NCBI GenBank assembly: GCA_963717695.1
Contig: CAVQWR010000008.1
Location: forward strand, 62,001 to 126,000
DNA length: 64,000 nucleotides
Reading direction: 5' to 3'
Source: CAIWHR01 sp963717695
Lineage (GTDB): Bacteria; Pseudomonadota; Gammaproteobacteria; Burkholderiales; Casimicrobiaceae
Shown here piece by piece: positions 47,753 to 56,686 of the stretch (its first letter is position 1; each line of letters opens with the position of its first letter). The notes below the pieces were generated by a model that ran no database searches, was not told where the DNA came from, and saw only the letters and a program-made list of their open reading frames with translations. The position numbers were made by a program, and so were the translations under genes.

Positions 47753-48881
47753 TCAGCCCTTGTGCTTGTTCTTCGGCTGGATCGCGTCGTGCAGCGCCTC
47801 GCCCCAGCCTTCGCCGCGCGCGAGCCGCTGGCGCAGCCGATGAAGTCGACCTCGCGGTCTTCCTTGGTGCCTTCGTTGAAGGCGACGAAGCCGGCGCGCG
47901 CCTCGGTCATCATGTTGAGCGCGAGCCAGGCGCGCGAGTTTTCCTTGTTGCGCGTTCCAGGCGACGAGCTTGGGCTTGCGCAGCTCCTCGATGGTCTTGG
48001 TGGTGCAGTCGGGGAAGGTGAGCAGCATCTTGGCGCACAGCTCCTCGACCTTCGCGTCGAGCAGCGACAGGTCGACCTTGCCGCTCGCCATCAGCGCCTT
48101 GCCTTCCTTCGGCGCCTCGCCGGTCTTGGGCTCGCCGAACACCAAGCGGCCGAATTCGTCGGTCATCTGCTTGGTTTCCACCAGCGGATTGGCGATGAAC
48201 TTGCCGTCCACCTTCAGCGCCGGGCACCACGTCGGTGAGCACGCCCATGTGATAGGCCTTGTGCGCCGAGAACGGCTCGCACAGCACGCACGCCGCCATC
48301 GCGCGCTCGGCGCCGACGATGAGCGGCAGGAAGTCGGTGGCGCCGCCGATCGGCGCCGAGCCGTGCTTGGGGCCGGCCTGGCCGAAGCGCGCCAGGTCCT
48401 GCGCCACGGAGAAGTCGCAGGCCATGCCGATCTCCTGGCCGCCGCCGATGCGCATGCCGTTGACGCGGCAGATCACCGGCTTGTCGCAGGCGAGGATCGC
48501 CGACACCATGTCGTTGAACAGCCGCATGTACTGCCGGTATTCCTGCGGATGGCCGGCGTAGTACTCGGCGTATTCCTTGGTGTTGCCGCCGGTGCAGAAC
48601 GCCTTGTCGCCGGCGCCGGTGAACACCACGCAGTTGACGTCGCGCGCGTTCGACGCGGCGCGAAACGCGAGGATCACGCCCTTGACCATGTCGGTGGTGT
48701 ACGAGTTGAACTGCGCCGGGTTGTCGAGCGTGATCCAGGCGTTGTAGAGGCCGGCGGCGACCTTGCCGTCGGGCAGCTTGGCCGGGCGCTTCTCGTAGCG
48801 CACGCCGGGCCGCGCGAAGTCGTCGACGAGATCGTGGTTCTTGAATTCGCGCGGTGCGGGCAGCGCTTCGGGAGCGTTCAT
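47753..48881 (-). CDS. oah: 6-oxocyclohex-1-ene-1-carbonyl-CoA hydrolase, frameshifted
   Basis: About 376 residues of the ring-opening crotonase-family enzyme that turns the 6-oxo compound into 3-hydroxypimelyl-CoA. The N-terminal two-thirds is continuous: KNHDLVDDFARPGVRYEKRP, AFCTGGNTKEYAEYYAGHPQ, CRVNGMRIGGGQEIGMACDF and GPKHGSAPIGGATDFLPLIV. Indels near 48221, 47956 and 47838 break the last third, where restored sequence reads VVPALKVDGKF, WNANKENSRAWLALNMM and so on. An RBS, AAGGAG, precedes the ATG at 48881. Confidence 0.88.
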
Positions 48882-48893
48882 GGGCAATCTCCT

Positions 48894-49971
48894 TCAGGGC
48901 GCGGGGCGTCAGGACCGCGCGGCGCTTGATGTCGTGGTGGTGCACGGCCTCGAATACCTCGTTGATGTGGCGAGCGGCTGGGCTTCGACGAACGGCTTGA
49001 TCTGCACCTTGCCCTCGAGCACCAGATCCAGCGCCGCCGGATAGTGCTCGGGCGTGCAGCCCCAGTTGCCGATGGCGCGCGCGTCGAAGGCCATCAGGTT
49101 GGACAGGCGGATCTCGACCTTGTCCATGGTGAAGCCGACGACGCACAGCGTGGCGCCGTGCACCAGCAGGCCGTACGCGGTCAGCTGGCCGGCGGCGCGT
49201 GCCGGAGCATTCGAAGATGAACCACTCGGTCGCGCGCAGGCCGTTGCCCTTGGCGAACGCGCAGATCGCGGCCTTGAGCGCCTTGGCGTCGAGCTCGCGT
49301 GCATTGAGCGTCAGCGCGGCGCCGTGCTGCCGCGATCGCGGCGAGCTTGGCCGCATCGACGTCGATGGCGACGACCTTGGCGCCGAAGGCGCGGGCGACC
49401 TGCACGCAGTAGCCGCCGACGCCGCCGGCGCCGACGACGATGGCGAGGCTGCCGGGCGTGACGCCGGCGCGGCGCACCGCCTGGTAAGGGCGTGGTCACC
49501 GCATCGGCGACGACCGACACGTCGGCGAGCGTCCAGGCCGGCCGTCGCAGCCGGGCTTCGTCGACCGCGCACAGGCCGCGCCCGGGCACGGCGATGTGCG
49601 ATGGCGAAGCCGCCCTGGATGTCGTTGCCGGGCATCTTCTGCGCCGCGGCAGATGGGCGCGCGGCCGCGCTTGCACAGATCGCATTCGCCGCAGGGGAGC
49701 ACGGCCGGCACGATCACCGCCTTGCCGAGCCAGCTCTCGGCGCCCGCGCCGGCGGCGACGACGCGGCCGCTGATCTCGTGGCCGAGCGTCAGCGGCAGCG
49801 CATGGTTGGTGCGCACGCCGTCGTAGAAGTAGCCGAGGTCGGTGTGGCAGACGCCGCAGCCGGCGATCGCGACCACCACTTCGCCGGGGCCTGCGGCGAA
49901 GCGTCGAAGCGCGCGCATTCCATCGGCGACTTGGTGCGCGTCATCAGCCAGCGGTGGGCTTCGATGCTCAT
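48894..49971 (-). CDS. had: 6-hydroxycyclohex-1-ene-1-carbonyl-CoA dehydrogenase, many frameshifts
   Basis: A zinc-type alcohol dehydrogenase of about 355 residues, first gene of the benzoyl-CoA operon, oxidising the 6-hydroxy intermediate with NAD+. It begins MSIEAHRWLMTRTKSPME, with GCGVCHTDLGYFYDGVRTNH, LTLGHEISGRVV, structural-zinc region LPCGECDLCKRGRAPIC, QKMPGNDIQGG, and NADH motif VVGAGGVGGYCVQVARAFG. At least seven single-base indels (about 49905, 49640, 49605, 49487, 49328, 49195, 48972, 48905) break it. Removing one base near 48905 yields the expected end RRAVLTP and a stop at 48894. Confidence 0.85.
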
Positions 49972-50040
49972 GCTTGTGCTCCTCCATCGATTCTCGTGCC
50001 GGGCCGGTCGGGCTCCGAAAGACCGTGCTTGCGTTAATTT

Positions 50041-50064
50041 CGGTATTACGGTACTGGAATACCG
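50041..50064. promoter_or_regulatory. Inverted repeat in the had/korA promoter region
   Basis: CGGTATT (50041-50047) and AATACCG (50058-50064) are separated by 10 bases, about one helical turn apart. It lies 70 bases upstream of had and is a candidate operator for a pathway-specific repressor. Confidence 0.5.
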
Positions 50065-50108
50065 CTTTGAGGTGAAAGTCATCATGCGCGGAGGTGCCCG
50101 CGTGTGCA

Positions 50109-50122
50109 TTGATCTCGATCAA
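50109..50122. promoter_or_regulatory. Perfect FNR/ANR-type binding site
   Basis: TTGAT-CTCG-ATCAA is a full match to TTGAT-N4-ATCAA. It lies 138 bases from the had start and 62 bases from the korA start, so it can serve both divergent promoters. FNR-type activation of benzoyl-CoA operons is established in other betaproteobacteria (AcpR on bzd). Confidence 0.75.
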
Positions 50123-50183
50123 TCGGAGCCGGCGCCTTGCCGGTTAACTGTCGCATCCGAAGGAACGATAGGAGCATACGTGG

Positions 50184-51952
50184 ATGCCACGCACAGACAA
50201 GCCGGCACGCACGGCGGCCCCGCCCTCGCGCCGGCGCCACGCGGGTACCGCGCAATGTATTTCGATCGCGATCACGGGCAGCGGCGGCAGCGGCGTGATG
50301 ACCGCGGGCAACCTGCTGCTCGAGGCGGCGGCGCAGGCCGGCTGGTACGGCCTGATGGTGCGCTCCAGCGGGCCGCAGATCCGCGGCGGCGAGGCGGCGG
50401 CGCTGCTGCGCTTCGGCCGGCCCGGTCGAATGCCTGGACGACGCTTCGACGTGCTGCTCGCCATCGACTGGCAGAACATCCACCGCTTCGCCGACGAGAT
50501 TCCGCTCCGACGGCAGCGTCATGATCGGCGACCCCGAACAGGGCGAGGCGCCGGAGGTGTTCGTGCGGAGCGGCGCCGGCAGTCGCGCTGCCGTTCAAGC
50601 AGATGGCCAAGGCGCTCCCGGGCAGCTGGACCAACATGATCGCGCTCGGCCTCGCCGGTGGGCTGGCCGGCCTGCCGGTCGAGGCGATGGAAGCGGCGGT
50701 GCGCGAAGTCGTGGAAGCGCGACGCCGAAATGCTGATGCCAATCTCGAGGCGCTCGCCAAGGGAATCGCCGCGGCAGCGGCATCGTCGGCGTGCGCGCAT
50801 CCCCGCCGGAATCCCGGGGCGCGGCAGGCGCTGGCTCATCACCGGCAACGAGGCCGCCGGACTACGGCGCGGTGCGCGGCGGCGTGCGCTTCTTCGCCGC
50901 CTACCCGATCACGCCGGCGACCGAACTGCTCGAATGGATGGCGCCGGCGCTGGCCAAAGTCGGCGGCACGCTGGTGCAGGCCGAGGACGAGCTGGCCTCG
51001 GTCAACATGATCATCGGCGCCTCCTACGGCGGCGTGCCATCCCTGACCGCGACCGCCGGACCGGGCCTTGCGCTGATGACCGAAGGCATCGGGCTGGCGG
51101 TCGCCGCCGAGGTGCCGATCGTGGTCATCGACGTGATGCGCGGCGGTCCGTCGACCGGCATTCCCGCCAAGAGCGAGCAGAGCGACCTCTCGTTCGCGGT
51201 CAGCGGCCTGCACGGCGACGCGCCGCGGCTCGTGCTCGCGCCAACTCGATCGCCGACTGCGTCGCGACGACGCAGTGGGCGGTGCATCTGGCCGAGGCAC
51301 TGCAGGCGCCGGCGATCGTGCTGTCGGACCAGTTCTTCGGCCAGTCGCGCGCGATCATCGAGCGCCCGGCCGACATCGCCTTCACCGGCAAGCGCATCAC
51401 CGCGGCGGCGAACACGCCCGATTACAGCCGCTACGCCAACACCGCGTCCGGCATCTCGCCGATGGCCATGCCCGGCACGCCGGGCGTCGTCTATACCGCG
51501 GACGGCCTCGAGCACACCGAGGGCGGCACGCCGAGCAGCAACGCGCGCGACCACGGCGTCCAGCTCGACAAGCGGGCGCGCAAGCTCGAAGCTTTCGACT
51601 ACGGGCCGATGTGGGCGGACGTCGAAGGCGACGGCGACTCGCGGTGATCACGTTCGGCTCCTCGACCGCCGCGGTGCGCGAAGGCGTCGCCCGCGCCGGC
51701 GAAGCGGGGGCCCGCCTGCGGCTGATCGCGATCCGCCTTCTCGCTCCCGCACGGCCCGGACAACTCGCGGCCGCGCTCACGGGCGTGACGCGCGTGCTCG
51801 TCGTCGAGCAGAACCACGGTGCGCAGCTCTTCCGTTATCTCCGCGCGATGTACGACCTCCCCGGCAAGCCGGCGAGCTATCATCGCCCGGGCCCGCTGCC
51901 GCTGCGCCCCGGCGAGCTCGCGACGGCGATTCTCGAATGGTGCGGACGATGA
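50184..51952 (+). CDS. korA: 2-oxoglutarate:ferredoxin oxidoreductase, fused gamma/alpha subunit, many frameshifts
   Basis: About 590 residues: a gamma domain (ISIAITGSGGSGVMTAGNLL; RSSGPQIRGGEAAALLRFGR) followed by the alpha domain (WLITGNEAA; FFAAYPITPATELLEWMAPA; TATAGPGLALMTEGIGLAVA; VMRGGPSTGIPAKSEQSDL; VLVVEQNHGAQLFRYLRAMY). Around a dozen indels lie between about 50420 and 50860, plus ones near 51242 and 51640. With KorB it oxidises 2-oxoglutarate and reduces the ferredoxin that feeds benzoyl-CoA reductase, as in Thauera. It diverges from had and is preceded by GGAG. Confidence 0.83.
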
Positions 51953-51977
51953 GCGCGATATCGATGAGGAGCCCGCG

Positions 51978-52814
51978 ATGAGCGACGCCACCGTCACGAC
52001 GCTTCGGACCGCCGCGATGTACAAGTCCGCGTACAAGCCGATCTGGTGTCCGGGCTGCGGCGATTTCTCGGTGCTCTCCGCGCTCACCAAGGCGCTGGCG
52101 ATGCTGGCAGTGCCGCCCGAGATGGTCGCCGTCGTGTCCGGCATCGGCTGCTCGTCGCGGATTCCCGCCTACACGACCTGCTACGGCTTTCACGGCGTGC
52201 ACGGGCGCGCGCTGCCCGCCGCGACCGGCCTCAAGGTCGCCCGGCCGGAGCTCACCGTCGTCGTCACCGGCGGCGACGGCGACGGCTACTCAATCGGCGG
52301 CAATCACTTCCTCCACGCCTGCCGGCGCAACGTCGACCTCACCTACATCGTGATGGACAACCACGTGTATGGCATGACCAAGGGCCAGCCGTCGCCGACG
52401 ACCGAACCCGACTGGGATTCGAAGCTCTCGCCGGGCGGCACCGGCGTGCGGCCGTTCAATCCGCTGGTGATCGCACTCGCCTCCGGCGCGAATTTTGTCG
52501 CACGCGCATTCACCGGCGATCCCAACGGCACCGCGGCGATCATCGCCGAGGCGATCCGGCACCCGGGCTTTTCGTTCGTGGAGGTACTTTCGCCTTGCGT
52601 CACCTTCCGGCCGGAACAGCGCGCATGGAAGGAGCTCGTTCATCCCGCGCCCGTCGCCGCCACCGACGATCCGGCGCGCGCCGCGCACCGGATCATGACC
52701 GACGATGGCTTCAATATCGGCGTGCTGTTCGCGGGCAGCCGCACCCCTTACCCCATCCCGACCGGACGAGCGCAATGCACGCCGGCCGATCTCGAAACGG
52801 AGTTCGCCCCATGA
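51978..52814 (+). CDS. korB: 2-oxoglutarate:ferredoxin oxidoreductase, beta subunit
   Basis: A 278-residue TPP-binding subunit. It has IWCPGCGDFSVLSALTKALA, VSGIGCSSRIPAYTTCYGFH, the TPP motif VTGGDGDGYSIGGNHFLHAC followed by MDNHVYGMTKGQPSPTT, and EVLSPCVTFRPEQRAW. The CPGCG and later cysteines fit the [4Fe-4S] site of the beta subunit. It is intact and marks the right end of the indel-rich zone. Its stop overlaps the next start by ATGA. Confidence 0.9.
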   Translation: MSDATVTTLRTAAMYKSAYKPIWCPGCGDFSVLSALTKALAMLAVPPEMVAVVSGIGCSSRIPAYTTCYGFHGVHGRALPAATGLKVARPELTVVVTGGDGDGYSIGGNHFLHACRRNVDLTYIVMDNHVYGMTKGQPSPTTEPDWDSKLSPGGTGVRPFNPLVIALASGANFVARAFTGDPNGTAAIIAEAIRHPGFSFVEVLSPCVTFRPEQRAWKELVHPAPVAATDDPARAAHRIMTDDGFNIGVLFAGSRTPYPIPTGRAQCTPADLETEFAP

Positions 52815-53479
52815 ATGCGGCTACCACCCGTACCGTCAGGACCGCCAAGAAGGCTGTCGCCAGGAAACGCGCCTCGTCGCGCACCGCCACTCCCATCAAG
52901 AAGAAGGCTGCGGCGAAGCCCGTGGCTTTGAAGCGGGCCAAGCCCGTGGCGGGAGCTGCTCCCGTCGTGCACGTGCCGCAAACGCTCACCGAGTTCATGG
53001 CGCAGGCGTGGCTGATGGAGGTCGAGGCGGCGCAGCGCTACAACGAATTCGCCGACGCGATGGAAATGCACAACAACCGCGACGTCGCGACGATGTTCCG
53101 CACGATGGCGGGCTACGAGACCAAGCATGCGGATGCGATCATGGTCGAGATGGGCTGGACCGAATTTCCGCCCGTCACGCCGCGCAGCGGCGACTGGCCC
53201 GGCACCGAAGGCCCCGAGACCGCGCCCGGCGACGCGGTCCACTACCTGATGCAGCCCTGGCACGCGCTGACGCTGGCGCTCGCGGCCGAGCGCCGCGCCG
53301 AGCAGTTCTTCGTCGAGCTCGCCCGAGCCGCGAAGGTCGAATCGGTGCGCCGTGCGGCGCGGGAGCTCGCGGCCGAGGAGCGCGAGCACGTCGAGCTCGT
53401 CCTCAAATGGATGAAGAAGGTGCCGCAGCCCGACTCCGACTGGGCAAACGACCCCGATCCGCCCCGCAACATGGATTGA
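52811..53479 (+). CDS. Ferritin-like protein with Lys/Ala-rich N-terminal tail
   Basis: A 222-residue protein. The first 50 residues are a histone-like Lys/Ala/Arg tail (RTAKKAVARKRASSRTATPI). They are followed by a four-helix ferritin-like domain with metal-ligand motifs EVEAAQRYNEFADAM, YETKHADAI, AERRAEQFFVELA and EEREHVELVLKWM, and the ExxH pairs expected of rubrerythrin-type di-iron sites. No rubredoxin domain is present. It is coupled to korB by ATGA, so it may protect the oxygen-labile enzymes from peroxide or store iron; the role is inferred. Confidence 0.75.
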   Translation: MNAATTRTVRTAKKAVARKRASSRTATPIKKKAAAKPVALKRAKPVAGAAPVVHVPQTLTEFMAQAWLMEVEAAQRYNEFADAMEMHNNRDVATMFRTMAGYETKHADAIMVEMGWTEFPPVTPRSGDWPGTEGPETAPGDAVHYLMQPWHALTLALAAERRAEQFFVELARAAKVESVRRAARELAAEEREHVELVLKWMKKVPQPDSDWANDPDPPRNMD

Positions 53480-53492
53480 AGCGAAGGCGCAG

Positions 53493-54239
53493 ATGCAGCT
53501 CGACGGCAAGGTTGCCATCGTCACCGGCGCCGCGCAGGGCATCGGCGCTGCCGTCGCCCGGGCCTTTGCCCGGGAAGGCGCGCAGGTTGGCGTCGTCGAC
53601 CTGTCGCTCCCGCGCGCCGAGGCCGTCGCGGCGACTCTTCGCACTGCCGGCGCGGACGCCATCGGCCTCGCGTGCAACGTCGCGACCCGCGCCGATGTGG
53701 ACGCCATGGTCGTCGCGATGCACGAACGCTTCGGTCGCGTCGACATCCTGGTCAACAACGCCGGCATCGTCCGCGCCGCAATGCTGCACAAGATGACGGA
53801 AGCGCAATGGAACGAGGTGCTCGCCGTGCATCTCACCGGAAGCTTCAACTGCCTGCAGGCGGTCGTCGGCGGAATGATGGAGCGGCGCTACGGGCGCGTC
53901 ATCAATGTGACGTCCACCGCGGGCGTGCTCGGAACGATCGGCCAGATCAACTACAGCGCGGCGAAGGCCGGCATTCTCGGCCTCACGATGTCGGCGGCGA
54001 AGGAGCTTGCCCGATACGCGATCACCGTCAACGCGATTGCACCGGGCGCGGCGACCCCGATGACGGAGACGATCCGGACCGACGAGAGATTCAGGGACAA
54101 GTATCTCGACCGCATCCCGATGGGACGCTGGGCCGAGCCCGACGAGATCGCGCCGGCGTTCGTGTTCCTTGCGTCGGCGGGTGCGAGCTACGTCACCGGA
54201 CAGGTCCTTGCCGCCGACGGCGGCATGACGATCCGCTAG
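53493..54239 (+). CDS. FabG-like short-chain dehydrogenase
   Basis: A 248-residue SDR with TGAAQGIGAAVARAFAREGA at the cofactor site, NNAGIV, the catalytic Ser in NVTSTAGVLG and YSAAKAGILGL, and the FabG-like end VTGQVLAADGGMTIR. It starts 13 bases after the ferritin-like gene and is probably part of the korAB transcript. It could act as a 3-hydroxyacyl-CoA dehydrogenase in the lower pathway; a 3-oxoacyl-ACP reductase is equally possible. Confidence 0.82.
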   Translation: MQLDGKVAIVTGAAQGIGAAVARAFAREGAQVGVVDLSLPRAEAVAATLRTAGADAIGLACNVATRADVDAMVVAMHERFGRVDILVNNAGIVRAAMLHKMTEAQWNEVLAVHLTGSFNCLQAVVGGMMERRYGRVINVTSTAGVLGTIGQINYSAAKAGILGLTMSAAKELARYAITVNAIAPGAATPMTETIRTDERFRDKYLDRIPMGRWAEPDEIAPAFVFLASAGASYVTGQVLAADGGMTIR

Positions 54240-54263
54240 GACGACCGGATCGCGTGCCGACCG

Positions 54264-54776
54264 TCACGCGGCCGCGACGGTTCGGGTGACGGACAGTGCG
54301 GGCGGATGCGCGAGTGTCTGGTACACGACGCAGTACCGCTCGGTGAGGCGCAGCAGCGTGGCGAGCTGGTCCTCGGACGCATCGGTGTCGAGCACGAACT
54401 GCAGGCGGATGCCCTGAAAGCCGACCGCGACGTCCCTCGCCACCCCAAGGGTGCCGCGAAAATCGAGATCGCCTTCGGCCCGGACCGTCGCGTCGCGCAG
54501 CGTGATGCCGAGCGCCGTGGCGACCGCGTTGAGCGTCACGCCCGCGCACGCCACGAGCGCCTGCAGCAGCATGTCGCCCGAGCAGGCGTTCTGACCGGTG
54601 CCGCCGGTGGCGGGATGCAATCCGGCGGCGATGAGCGCCGTCCCCGTCTCGACACTGCAGCTGACGCCGTCGCCGAGATGCCCCTCGGCGTGCAGCGTGA
54701 CGAATGCCGCCGCGGGCACCTCTCGATAGCGCTCCTTGAGCGGGGCCTGGATGGAGCGCAACTCATTGGCGTTCAT
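54264..54776 (-). CDS. OsmC-family protein
   Basis: A 170-residue OsmC/Ohr-type protein. Both reactive cysteines are visible, in QNACSGDMLLQALVACAGVT and TERYCVVYQTL, so thiol-dependent peroxidase activity on organic hydroperoxides is likely. The start at 54776 gives MNANELRSIQAPLKERYREV. It is convergent with the SDR gene, 24 bases between the stops. Confidence 0.82.
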   Translation of the reverse strand: MNANELRSIQAPLKERYREVPAAAFVTLHAEGHLGDGVSCSVETGTALIAAGLHPATGGTGQNACSGDMLLQALVACAGVTLNAVATALGITLRDATVRAEGDLDFRGTLGVARDVAVGFQGIRLQFVLDTDASEDQLATLLRLTERYCVVYQTLAHPPALSVTRTVAAA

Positions 54777-54849
54777 GATGCCCTCGACGGAAAAAGGTGC
54801 GCGCGCGGCGCGACCGATCGCGCGCGCGGTCGCATTGCAGCACGGGATT

Positions 54850-56604
54850 TCACTCCGGCAGGCCCGCCTTCAGCAGGGCGTCGCGCAGGTGATTCCGGTC
54901 GCTTTCCTGCTGGTAGTGCAGCGTCGCCATGAAGCGCCGCGTCGAATAATCCGGCATTTCGCGCAGCACTTCCTGCGCGTGCGCCGCTGCGGCGGTCCGG
55001 TCGCCGATCTGCGCCAGCGACGCGGCGAGGAGCGCGTGGTGCGTGTAGTCGGGGCGCGTCACCCGGCTCAGCGCCGCGACCGCCTCCGGATACTGCCGCG
55101 CCGAGCAGTGGGCGCGGCCGAGGTGGTTCCAGAAGCGCTCGGGATGGTAGGGGTTGACGCGCATCGCCTTGCGGATCCACTCGATGCCGTCCTCGGGGCG
55201 GCCGAGCCACGTCAAAAGCTCGCCCTGCTGGACCAGGATGAGGTCGTTGTTCGGGTTGAGGCCGAGTGCCCGCTCCTGGTGGTACTTCGCCTTCTCGTGC
55301 TCGTCGAGCGCGAGATTCACCGCGGCGAGCACGCGATGCACGTCGCTGTCGTTGTCGTCCAGCGCAAGCGCGGCGTGTGCGGTGTCGACGACCTCCTTCC
55401 ACGTCGTCTTGCGGTCCCCGCACCAGTCGTACACCCAGGTCTGCGCCAGCACGCACGCGCGCCACGCATGGGCGTGGGCGTATTTGGGCTCGAGCGCGAT
55501 GGCGCGATCGAGCATCCGCTGCGCCTCCGCGTTGTCCTCTCGCGTCGAGCGGTGGTGCAGGATCTTGCCGGTCAGCACGTACTCGTAGGCCGCCATGCTC
55601 TGCGGCGGCTTGCGCTTCGCGCGGTCCTGGCCGGCGGCCTCGATCCGGCCGGGCAGCGTGCCGGCGATCGCCGAAGTCACTTCGTCCTGTATGGCGAAGA
55701 TGTCCTCGAGCTTGCGGTCGTAGCGCTCGGCCCAGATGTGGCGGTCGGTCTCGCCGTCGATCAGCTGCACGGTGACGCGCACCCGGTCGCCCGCCTTGCG
55801 CACGCTCCCCTCGACGACGTAATGGACGCCGAACTCGCGTGCGATTTCCTTGACCTTGACGACCTTCCCCTTGTGCACGAACGCGGAATTGCGGGAGATG
55901 ACGAGGAGGTCGCGGAACCGGGACAGCTCGGTGATGATGTCCTCGGTCAGCCCGTCGACGAAGAATTCCTGCTCGGCGTCGCCGCTCATGTTGACGAACG
56001 GCAGCACGACGAGCGATGGCTTCAGCGTCGTGTCGGCGCTCGCCGCCGCGGCGGCCGCCTGTGGACGTGCGCGGCGGTCGAGGAGGACGCGGAACACGCG
56101 GATCGGCCGGGCGATGTTCTTCACCGTCTGCTCGCCCAGGTCCTCGAACGCGACGTCGAGGCGGTCGCCGACCTGGTCGCGCACCGCGGCGGAGACGCAG
56201 ATTCCGTTCGGCTCGGCGAGCGCCTGCAGCCTCGCCGCCACGTTGACGCCGTCGCCGAAGATGTCGCCGTCCTCGTCGATCACGTCGCCGAGGTTGATGC
56301 CGATCCGGAACTGGAGCCAGCGCGCCGGCGACACGTCGGCATTGCGTCGCGTCATCCGCCGCTGGATCTCGGCGGCGCACTCGACGGCATCCGCGACCGA
56401 CTGGAACTCCACCAGCATCCCGTCACCCGTGGTCTTGATGATGTTGCCGTGGTTCTTGGCGATGACGGGATCCACGAGCTCGAGGCGGTGCGTCCTGAGA
56501 CGCGCGAGCGTGCCGCGCTCGTCCGCCTCCATCAGCCGGCTGTAGCCGACCATGTCGGCCGCGAGAATGGCTGCCAGTCGCCGATCGTTCTTGGGTGAGT
56601 CCAT
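54850..56604 (-). CDS. Adenylate/guanylate cyclase with TolB-like and TPR regions
   Basis: A 584-residue protein. Residues about 8-175 are a class III cyclase domain: LAADMVGYSRLMEADERGTL with the metal Asp, IIKTTGDGMLVEF with the second Asp, and GINLGDVIDEDGDIFGDGVN. Then a TolB/FlgO-like domain (LVVLPFVNMSGDAEQEFFVD; GVHYVVEGSVRKAGDRVRVT) and C-terminal TPR units. This three-part build is common among proteobacterial cyclases of unknown input. No transmembrane helix is seen. The start at 56604 is preceded by a short leader with no clear ribosome-binding site. Confidence 0.83.
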   Translation of the reverse strand: MDSPKNDRRLAAILAADMVGYSRLMEADERGTLARLRTHRLELVDPVIAKNHGNIIKTTGDGMLVEFQSVADAVECAAEIQRRMTRRNADVSPARWLQFRIGINLGDVIDEDGDIFGDGVNVAARLQALAEPNGICVSAAVRDQVGDRLDVAFEDLGEQTVKNIARPIRVFRVLLDRRARPQAAAAAASADTTLKPSLVVLPFVNMSGDAEQEFFVDGLTEDIITELSRFRDLLVISRNSAFVHKGKVVKVKEIAREFGVHYVVEGSVRKAGDRVRVTVQLIDGETDRHIWAERYDRKLEDIFAIQDEVTSAIAGTLPGRIEAAGQDRAKRKPPQSMAAYEYVLTGKILHHRSTREDNAEAQRMLDRAIALEPKYAHAHAWRACVLAQTWVYDWCGDRKTTWKEVVDTAHAALALDDNDSDVHRVLAAVNLALDEHEKAKYHQERALGLNPNNDLILVQQGELLTWLGRPEDGIEWIRKAMRVNPYHPERFWNHLGRAHCSARQYPEAVAALSRVTRPDYTHHALLAASLAQIGDRTAAAAHAQEVLREMPDYSTRRFMATLHYQQESDRNHLRDALLKAGLPE

Positions 56605-56686
56605 TGGCCGATGGTGGGTCGCAGGCGAATCGATTCTACCCGTGGCGACGGCCGGAAGGTCAATGGCCCCCGCCCTGGAGCGCCCG

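Noticed and set aside
44840..51650. Programmed frameshifting as the explanation for the broken bcr, dch, oah, had and kor genes
   Set aside because: There are far too many shifts, in both directions and without slippery sequences.
50184..52814. The ferredoxin oxidoreductase genes as phenylglyoxylate oxidoreductase (PadEFGHI)
   Set aside because: Only a fused gamma/alpha and a beta subunit are present; no separate delta or NADH-acceptor subunit is found, and the place next to bcr genes fits KorAB.
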